Source: JACKOD01 sp041591635 (GTDB taxonomy: Bacteria > Pseudomonadota > Gammaproteobacteria > Pseudomonadales > Oleiphilaceae). From it: a DNA stretch of 10,698 nt. Both the position numbers and the translations under genes were made by a program. Positions 5,978 through 10,698 of the stretch are shown in pieces (position 1 is the stretch's first letter; each line of letters opens with the position of its first letter). The stretch is from contig JBFHRO010000112.1 in assembly GCA_041591635.1 (NCBI GenBank), positions 1-10,698 of the forward strand, given 5' to 3'. The notes under the pieces were generated by a model that ran no database searches, was not told the DNA's origin, and saw only the letters and a program-made list of their open reading frames with translations.

Positions 5978-6760
5978 ATGCAAGCCAGACCAGACAGAAC
6001 AAGCGAGATGTTTTCAATGTGGGCGTTTTTTCACAAGTTGGGTTCGCCAAAGTGGTTCTATGACATAGCCGGCAAATGGATCCCCTGGTTCGGTGCCCTG
6101 GCTGTGCTGGCCCTTGGCAGCGGCCTGTTGTGGGCGCTGTTGTTTGCTCCGGCGGATTACCAGCAGGGCAACAGCTTTCGGATTATCTACATTCATGTGC
6201 CGGCGGCGATTCTGGCCCAGTCCTGCTTCATGATGATGGCTGTGGCCGGTGCCATCGGGCTGATCTGGAAAATGAAGCTGGCCGACATGTTCCTTAAGGC
6301 CGCCGCCCCGGTGGGAGCCTCTTTTACCTTTCTGGCGCTCTTTACCGGCGCCGTGTGGGGTAAACCCACCTGGGGCAGCTGGTGGGTGTGGGATGCACGC
6401 CTTACTGCCATGCTGATCCTGCTGTTTTTGTACTTCGGCATCATTGCCTTGCAGGCGGCCATTGAGGATGCCACGGTCGCGGCCAAGGCCTCGGCGGTGC
6501 TGGCGTTGGTGGGCCTGGTCAATATTCCGATTATCAAGTACTCCGTAGACTGGTGGAACACCCTGCATCAGCCGGCGACGTTCAAACTTACCGAAAAGCC
6601 CGCCATGCCCGCAGAAATGTGGATGCCTTTACTGGTGATGGTGATCGGGTTTTACAGCTTTTTTGCGCTGGTGATGTTGATTCGTACGCGCAACGAAATT
6701 CTCGAACGGGAGCGCCGCACCCGTTGGGTCAAAGATATTCTGATGTCCGGAGGCCGCTGA
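5978..6760 (+). CDS. ccmC: CcmC, heme-binding WWD-domain protein
   Basis: A 260-residue integral membrane protein of the heme handling protein family. It presents heme at the periplasmic face and attaches it to CcmE. The tryptophan-rich WWD motif WGSWWVWDARLT spans 132-143. Flanking axial His candidates are H73 in YIHVPAA and H197 in WWNTLHQ, corresponding to E. coli H60 and H184. About six membrane segments are present. ADYQQGNSFRIIYIHVPAA and VNIPIIKYSVDWWNTLHQ are highly family-typical. Homologues begin near WAFFHKLGSPKWFY (residue 15 here), so the ATGs at 6008 and 6017 are possible starts; 5978 is chosen for its RBS. A weak -10-like TACACT at 5922-5927 lies in the preceding gap. The stop shares one base with the ccmD start (TGATG). 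Confidence 0.95.
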   Translation: MQARPDRTSEMFSMWAFFHKLGSPKWFYDIAGKWIPWFGALAVLALGSGLLWALLFAPADYQQGNSFRIIYIHVPAAILAQSCFMMMAVAGAIGLIWKMKLADMFLKAAAPVGASFTFLALFTGAVWGKPTWGSWWVWDARLTAMLILLFLYFGIIALQAAIEDATVAAKASAVLALVGLVNIPIIKYSVDWWNTLHQPATFKLTEKPAMPAEMWMPLLVMVIGFYSFFALVMLIRTRNEILERERRTRWVKDILMSGGR

Positions 6761-6939
6761 TGTATTTTTCCAGTCTTGCCGAGTTTGTCGCCATGGGAGG
6801 CCATGGTGTCTATGTGTGGTTGGCATACGCGGTGTTTGCCGTGATTATGTGTGCCAATCTGGTGGTGCCTGTGGTGCAGGGCAAGCAGCGGGTACGTCAG
6901 CTGGCGCAGCGCCTTAAGCGTGAGGAGACTGCGTCGTGA
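6760..6939 (+). CDS. ccmD: CcmD, small membrane protein of the heme complex
   Basis: A 59-residue protein needed to release holo-CcmE from the CcmABC complex. FVAMGGHGVYVWLAYAVFAV shows the conserved MGGHGxYVWxAY signature, followed by one membrane segment (about 18-37) and a basic cytoplasmic tail (QGKQRVRQLAQRLKREE). GGAGG (6749-6753) lies 6 nt before the ATG, which overlaps the ccmC stop by one base. The stop overlaps the ccmE GTG by 4 nt. Size and place are normal for ccmD. Confidence 0.93.
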   Translation: MYFSSLAEFVAMGGHGVYVWLAYAVFAVIMCANLVVPVVQGKQRVRQLAQRLKREETAS

Positions 6940-7394
6940 ACCGTCAGCGTAAACAGCGTCTCATTCTGGTTCTTTTTCTGGTGTTTGGTTTTGGGGCGGT
7001 CGTGGCTTTGATCCTGGTCGCCCTTAAAGACAACATCAATCTCTTTTACAGTCCTTCCCAGATTCAGTCGGGGGAGGCACCGGCCGACGCCCGGATCCGG
7101 GTCGGGGGTATGGTGGTTGAGGGAAGCGTTTCACGCGACAATGAAAGCTTGCTGGTGACCTTTGGGCTGACGGATTACAAATCGGTCGTGACCGTTGAAT
7201 ACCAGGGGATATTGCCTGATCTCTTCCGGGAGGGTCAGGGCATTGTCGCCATGGGCCGGGTCAGCAAACCGGGTGTGCTTGAAGCAGATGAGGTATTGGC
7301 GAAACACGACGAAAAATACATGCCACCCGAAGTGACAGATTCACTCAAAAAAGCCGGAAAAATGGCCGATGGCAGTGACAGGGTTGAACCCTGA
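6936..7394 (+). CDS. ccmE: CcmE, periplasmic heme chaperone
   Basis: A 152-residue membrane-anchored chaperone that binds heme covalently and passes it to CcmF/CcmH. The basic N-terminus MNRQRKQR precedes a signal anchor (about 9-30). A beta-barrel (OB-like) domain follows (about 45-122), including RIRVGGMVVEGSV, VTVEYQGILPDLFREGQGIV and GVLEADEVLAKH. The heme-attaching His is H124 in LAKHDEKYMPPEV and the heme-contacting Tyr is Y128, equivalent to E. coli H130 and Y134. This is the common HxxxY type, not the variant with Cys. The GTG start is supported by GAGGAG (6922-6927) 8 nt upstream and the GTGA overlap with ccmD. Confidence 0.96.
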   Translation: MNRQRKQRLILVLFLVFGFGAVVALILVALKDNINLFYSPSQIQSGEAPADARIRVGGMVVEGSVSRDNESLLVTFGLTDYKSVVTVEYQGILPDLFREGQGIVAMGRVSKPGVLEADEVLAKHDEKYMPPEVTDSLKKAGKMADGSDRVEP

Positions 7395-7434
7395 TACTGC
7401 CCGTTCTACACACAGCGACTGCTTAACCTTTATC

Positions 7435-7462
7435 GGGCCAGAAACCGACAGGCCCAGCTGGG
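7435..7462. repeat. Alternative hairpins upstream of ccmF
   Basis: GGGCC (7435-7439) can pair with GGCCC (7451-7455) across 11 nt. The same GGCCC overlaps a perfect 10-bp palindrome CCCAGCTGGG (7453-7462), whose right end supplies the only SD-like GGGA (7460-7463) before the ccmF ATG. The two pairings are mutually exclusive. The arms are short and could be chance. Confidence 0.3.
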
Positions 7463-7472
7463 ATCACTTGAT

Positions 7473-9470
7473 ATGATGACTGCGGAACTCGGACACTTTG
7501 CCCTGATTCTTGCCCTGATGCTTTCACTGGCCCAGGCCATTGTGCCACTTGCAGGCACCTTGCTCGCCAACCGTTCCCTCATGGCGTTTGCGCGCCCGCT
7601 GGCCAGTGGTCAGTTTGTATTTGTCTCTGTGTCATTCGTTATTCTGAGCCTGTGCTTCTATTACGATGATTTTTCGGTCAAATACGTTGCGTCCCATTCA
7701 AACTCATTGTTGCCTGTCTACTACAAGCTCAGCGCCGTGTGGGGTGGCCATGAAGGCTCCCTGCTGTTGTGGGCCCTGATGCTGGCTGGCTGGACATTCG
7801 CCGTGGCACTTTTCAGCAAGCAGTTGCCGCTGGATATGCTGGCCCGGGTCATATCCATTATGGGGATGATCAGCATTGGCTTTCTGTTGTTCATTCTGGC
7901 CACCTCCAATCCGTTTGACCGTCTGTTGCCGGAGATCCCGCAGGATGGCGCGGATCTCAACCCCTTGTTGCAGGATATTGGCCTGATTTTTCATCCGCCG
8001 ATGCTGTATATGGGGTATGTCGGCTTTTCGGTGGCCTTTGCCTTTGCGCTGGCGGCCTTGATGAGCGGTCGCCTTGATGCGGCCTGGGCACGCTGGTCGC
8101 GACCATGGACGACGGTAGCCTGGGCCTTTCTCACCCTTGGTATCGCCCTGGGAAGCTGGTGGGCCTATTACGAGCTGGGCTGGGGCGGCTGGTGGTTCTG
8201 GGATCCGGTCGAGAATGCCTCTTTTATGCCCTGGCTGGTGGGTACGGCACTGATGCACTCGCTGGCGGCTACCGAAAAGCGTGGCGTGTTCAAAAGCTGG
8301 ACGGTCGCCCTGGCCATTACGGCGTTTTCCCTGAGCCTGCTGGGAACTTTTTTGGTTCGCTCCGGTGTGCTGACGTCGGTTCATGCGTTCGCCGCCGACC
8401 CGGCCCGCGGGCGCTTTGTGCTGGCGCTGCTGACCATTACGCTGATTGGCTCCTTCACACTCTATGCGTTGCGTGCGCCGGCGGTTCGCAGCCGTATTAC
8501 CCATGCGCTGCTGTCGCGAGAGACTTTTTTGCTGCTGAATAACCTGCTGTTGATTGTCGCAACGGTGATCGTGTTGTTGGGTACCCTGTTTCCCCTGATT
8601 GTTGATTTCATGGGGGCGCCCAAGCTTTCGGTCGGGCCCAGTTACTTTAATCTGCTGTTCGTGCCGGTGGTGGCCGTGCTTACTGCCGTCATGGGGGTGG
8701 GTATTGTAAGTCGCTGGAAGAAAAACGATACCCGTTATCTGATTGGTCGTCTCTGGAGCAGTGCCCTGGCAAGCCTGGTATTGGCGCTGCTGTTTCCCTT
8801 TTTGTTTGATGGCGCTTTTAATGGTGCGGTGTTTCTGGGCGTTTGGCTGACCCTGTGGCTGGTATTTGTCACCGCCCGTGATCTTTGGCGGCGTGCCGAT
8901 CACTCACGTGGTCGCCTTTACGGCCTTTCTCACCTGGGGCGTTCCTATACCGGCATGGTACTTGGACACCTGGGCCTGGCCTGTGCCATTCTGGGCATCT
9001 GTCTGGTGTCCAATTACGCCATAGAGCGGGACCTGCGCATGCAGCCGGGGGATCATGTCGTGCTTTCTGGTTACGAATTCCGGTTTGAGCGCCTTTCCTC
9101 CGTCACCGGTGCCAACTATCTTGCCAATCGGGCCGACTTCACTGTGTGGAAAAACGGTAAACAAGTGGCAGCACTGGCGCCTGAAAAGCGCGTGTACCAC
9201 GCCCAGCGCAATATGATGACCGAGGCCGCCATAGATCCCGGCCTGTGGCGTGATCTGTACATTGCCATGGGCGAGGCGCTGGAGGGTGATGCCTGGGCTA
9301 TTCGCATTCACTACAAGCCCTTTGTGCGCTGGATGTGGCTGGGAGCTTTGCTGATGGCGCTGGGCGGGTTTGTTGCCATTTCGGATCGGCGCTATCGCAT
9401 CCGCCAGGCGCTGCCTGACAGCAAAACAGGCGTGGTTGCGGGTGCGCGCAGCGATGGTTCACCGGCGTGA
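7473..9470 (+). CDS. ccmF: CcmF, heme lyase subunit of cytochrome c synthetase
   Basis: A 665-residue multi-spanning membrane protein that, with CcmH and CcmI, ligates heme from CcmE to the CXXCH motifs of apocytochrome c. The WWD domain WGGWWFWDPVENASFMPW spans 237-254. Probable heme-ligand His residues are H174 (FHPPMLYMGY), H262 (LMHS), H304 (SVHAF) and H499 (VLGHLGLA), the first three close to E. coli H173, H261 and H303. HEGSLLLW at 93-100 is also conserved. A large periplasmic part near 515-625 lies before the last membrane segment. Length is near the usual 640-660. ATGATG at 7473 gives two adjacent possible starts; the SD (TGGGA, ending 7463) is modest. A 78-bp gap separates it from ccmE and 58 bp from ccmG. 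Confidence 0.96.
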   Translation: MMTAELGHFALILALMLSLAQAIVPLAGTLLANRSLMAFARPLASGQFVFVSVSFVILSLCFYYDDFSVKYVASHSNSLLPVYYKLSAVWGGHEGSLLLWALMLAGWTFAVALFSKQLPLDMLARVISIMGMISIGFLLFILATSNPFDRLLPEIPQDGADLNPLLQDIGLIFHPPMLYMGYVGFSVAFAFALAALMSGRLDAAWARWSRPWTTVAWAFLTLGIALGSWWAYYELGWGGWWFWDPVENASFMPWLVGTALMHSLAATEKRGVFKSWTVALAITAFSLSLLGTFLVRSGVLTSVHAFAADPARGRFVLALLTITLIGSFTLYALRAPAVRSRITHALLSRETFLLLNNLLLIVATVIVLLGTLFPLIVDFMGAPKLSVGPSYFNLLFVPVVAVLTAVMGVGIVSRWKKNDTRYLIGRLWSSALASLVLALLFPFLFDGAFNGAVFLGVWLTLWLVFVTARDLWRRADHSRGRLYGLSHLGRSYTGMVLGHLGLACAILGICLVSNYAIERDLRMQPGDHVVLSGYEFRFERLSSVTGANYLANRADFTVWKNGKQVAALAPEKRVYHAQRNMMTEAAIDPGLWRDLYIAMGEALEGDAWAIRIHYKPFVRWMWLGALLMALGGFVAISDRRYRIRQALPDSKTGVVAGARSDGSPA

Positions 9471-9528
9471 ATCCTTGCCGGCATAGATCGCAGACAGAGA
9501 GAACGGCTCAATACGGACGGGGAGTGGA

Positions 9529-10068
9529 ATGAATCGATTATTGCTGTTGATACCCTTGCTGCTGGTGATAGCACTGTTGCTGGTGCTGGGGTCAGGCCTT
9601 GGGAATGATCCTACCAAACTGGATTCGGCCAGGATTGGTAAAGCCTTTCCTGCGTTTTCCCTGCAATCGCTACAAAATGCGGACAAAACCTTTACAGAGC
9701 AGGATTTAAAAGGTGACCTGTTTCTTCTGAACGTCTGGGCGACCTGGTGCCCTTCGTGCAAAACGGAACATCCCTACCTGCTGAAGATTGCGGCTGAAAA
9801 TCAGGTGGTCGTGGTCGGCCATAACTACAAGGATGACCGGGTGGCAGCCATCAAATGGCTGCAGCAACTGGGTGATCCCTACCGTTTTACATTGTTTGAT
9901 CCCAAGGGACAGCTGGGCTTTGATCTGGGGGTCTATGGTGCACCGGAAACCTACCTGATCGATGCGCAAGGGGTAGTTCGGTACCGGCATGTCGGGGTGG
10001 TGGATGAGAAGGTCTGGAAAACCGAGCTGCTACCGGTGATTGAACGCCTGCGGGCGGGAAAGGCATGA
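9529..10068 (+). CDS. ccmG: CcmG/DsbE, periplasmic thioredoxin-like protein
   Basis: A 179-residue membrane-anchored thioredoxin-fold protein that, with CcmH, reduces the disulphide in apocytochrome c so heme can be attached. A hydrophobic anchor spans about 3-22. The active site VWATWCPSCKTE has C74 and C77; the cis-Pro loop is GVYGAPETYLID. Between strands sits the acidic family region VVVVGHNYKDDRVAAIKWLQ. GGGGAG (9519-9524) lies 4 nt before the ATG. Length is close to that of E. coli CcmG (185). It is followed by ccmH after a short spacer. Confidence 0.95.
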   Translation: MNRLLLLIPLLLVIALLLVLGSGLGNDPTKLDSARIGKAFPAFSLQSLQNADKTFTEQDLKGDLFLLNVWATWCPSCKTEHPYLLKIAAENQVVVVGHNYKDDRVAAIKWLQQLGDPYRFTLFDPKGQLGFDLGVYGAPETYLIDAQGVVRYRHVGVVDEKVWKTELLPVIERLRAGKA

Positions 10069-10081
10069 GACTTGGCAGACA

Positions 10082-10618
10082 ATGACAGAGCGAATGCGAA
10101 CGATGAAACGGGTAATTGAGGCAGTAGTACAAACAACGGACGCTTGGCGTACCACCGGAGCCAGACTGGCGTTGATCCTGATGCTGGCGGTACCTGCGGG
10201 GGTAAAGGCATCCATTGATACTTACGAGTTCCAGGATGAAGGGCAACTGCGCCAGTATCAAATTCTGGCTCAAGAGTTGCGCTGTCCCAAGTGCCAGAAT
10301 CAGAACATTGCCGATTCCAACGCGCCCATTGCGCAGGATATGCGGGAGCAAGTGTACCGCTTGACGCTGGAGGGTAAATCTCAAACCGAAATTGTCGATT
10401 ACATGATTGAGCGTTTTGGTGAGTTTGTGACCTATACACCGCGCTTTGATCTCACAACCTGGCTGTTATGGCTGGGGCCGGGTTTTCTGGCGCTATTGGG
10501 GCTGGTTGTGGTCGTTCGCATGGCTCGCCCGAAATCGGTATCACAAGCGCCGGTGATTTCGCAGGAAGAGCGCGACCGGCTCAAATCCATTCTGACTCAA
10601 GATGAGAAACCATCATGA
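10082..10618 (+). CDS. ccmH: CcmH, short-form apocytochrome c thiol-reducing subunit
   Basis: A 178-residue membrane-anchored periplasmic protein. The redox motif is LRCPKCQNQNIADSNAPIAQ, with C68 and C71, matching the CcmH/CycL family; EIVDYMIERFGEFVTYTP follows. One C-terminal membrane segment spans about 127-146 (WLLWLGPGFLALLGLVVVVR). It corresponds only to the N-terminal half of E. coli CcmH; the TPR half is the separate ccmI next door, as in Pseudomonas. The N-terminus is uncertain: ATGs at 10082, 10094 and 10103 are in frame, none with a strong well-placed SD. The hydrophobic signal core (LALILMLAVPAG) lies far enough in that the ATG at 10103 (MKRVIEAVV) would give a more ordinary signal peptide. 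An upstream TTG at 10040 lies inside ccmG and is unlikely. The stop overlaps ccmI as ATGA. Confidence 0.93.
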   Translation: MTERMRTMKRVIEAVVQTTDAWRTTGARLALILMLAVPAGVKASIDTYEFQDEGQLRQYQILAQELRCPKCQNQNIADSNAPIAQDMREQVYRLTLEGKSQTEIVDYMIERFGEFVTYTPRFDLTTWLLWLGPGFLALLGLVVVVRMARPKSVSQAPVISQEERDRLKSILTQDEKPS

Positions 10619-10698
10619 TGGCGTTCTGGGGTGCAACGATTTTGCTGGCGCTGCTGGCGGGGGCTTTTATCCTGTTTCCCGTGGTACGTCGGGGGAAG
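10615..10698 (+). CDS. ccmI: CcmI, N-terminal fragment cut by window edge
   Basis: 28 codons of an open frame starting ATGATG at 10615, overlapping the ccmH stop by 4 nt. The peptide MMAFWGATILLALLAGAFIL followed by FPVVRRGK is an N-terminal membrane segment with a basic tail, as in CcmI. Known of the family: CcmI is a membrane protein with a periplasmic TPR domain that holds apocytochrome c for CcmFH. Only the anchor is in the window, so identity rests mainly on position after a short ccmH. The gene runs off the right edge; the ATG at 10618 is an equally possible start. Confidence 0.75.
   Translation, partial: MMAFWGATILLALLAGAFILFPVVRRGK

Noticed and set aside
6014..6568. 184-residue minus-strand open frame
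   Set aside because: Antisense shadow of ccmC, with the same low-complexity polar composition and no ribosome binding site.
7704..8903. 399-residue minus-strand open frame
   Set aside because: Lies wholly inside ccmF on the opposite strand; its Gln/Arg/Lys/His-rich composition is the mirror of a hydrophobic membrane protein's codons.
1..10698. CRISPR arrays, tRNA/rRNA genes, insertion sequences, prophage or defence genes
   Set aside because: No spaced direct repeats, tRNA-like cloverleaf, transposase, integrase or terminal inverted repeats were seen; nearly all of the window is accounted for by recognised genes.

Overview
The window reads as a chromosomal stretch from a polarly flagellated gammaproteobacterium, of the Pseudomonas/Marinobacter/Oceanospirillales kind. 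This rests on gene order and protein family; no species can be named from the sequence. The order ParP-like, CheW, DUF2802 protein, then a System I cytochrome c maturation (ccm) cluster is, from general knowledge, the arrangement downstream of the main chemotaxis genes in Pseudomonas and Vibrio.

Layout. (1) Positions 2-1820, plus strand, hold the tail of a chemotaxis operon: the C-terminal part of a ParP-like CheW-domain protein cut by the window edge, a complete CheW, and a membrane-anchored coiled-coil DUF2802 protein. An inverted repeat with 10-bp perfect arms lies between cheW and the DUF2802 gene. (2) Positions 1905-2321, plus strand, hold a small VOC (glyoxalase/bleomycin-resistance fold) protein that does not obviously belong to either neighbour. 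(3) Positions 2333-4071 or further, minus strand, hold a translationally coupled pair: a FliK-like hook-length-control protein and a 95-residue stand-alone homologue of the FlhB cytoplasmic C-terminal domain. The FliK-like start is unusual: the frame is open to 4281 with no ATG, GTG, CTG or TTG above a TTG at 4071, yet an ATC codon at 4269 has a well-placed Shine-Dalgarno. (4) Positions 4285-4425 are a divergent intergenic region with a plausible sigma-70 promoter for ccm. (5) Positions 4453-10698, plus strand, hold ccmA-B-C-D-E-F-G-H and the first 28 codons of ccmI.

How the parts work together. ParP and CheW build and position the polar chemoreceptor array. The FliK/FlhB-like pair resembles the machinery that sets hook length and switches flagellar export specificity. 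CcmABCDE move heme to the periplasmic chaperone CcmE, CcmF and CcmH(I) ligate it to apocytochrome c, and CcmG and CcmH handle apocytochrome thiols. The split ccmH/ccmI layout is the Pseudomonas-type arrangement rather than the E. coli fusion.

No wholly novel system is evident. The most worthwhile items are the FliK-like/FlhB-CC-like pair with its non-canonical start, the DUF2802 protein, and the inverted repeat at 1325-1357. Many ccm and chemotaxis genes overlap or use GTG starts; chosen starts are justified entry by entry.
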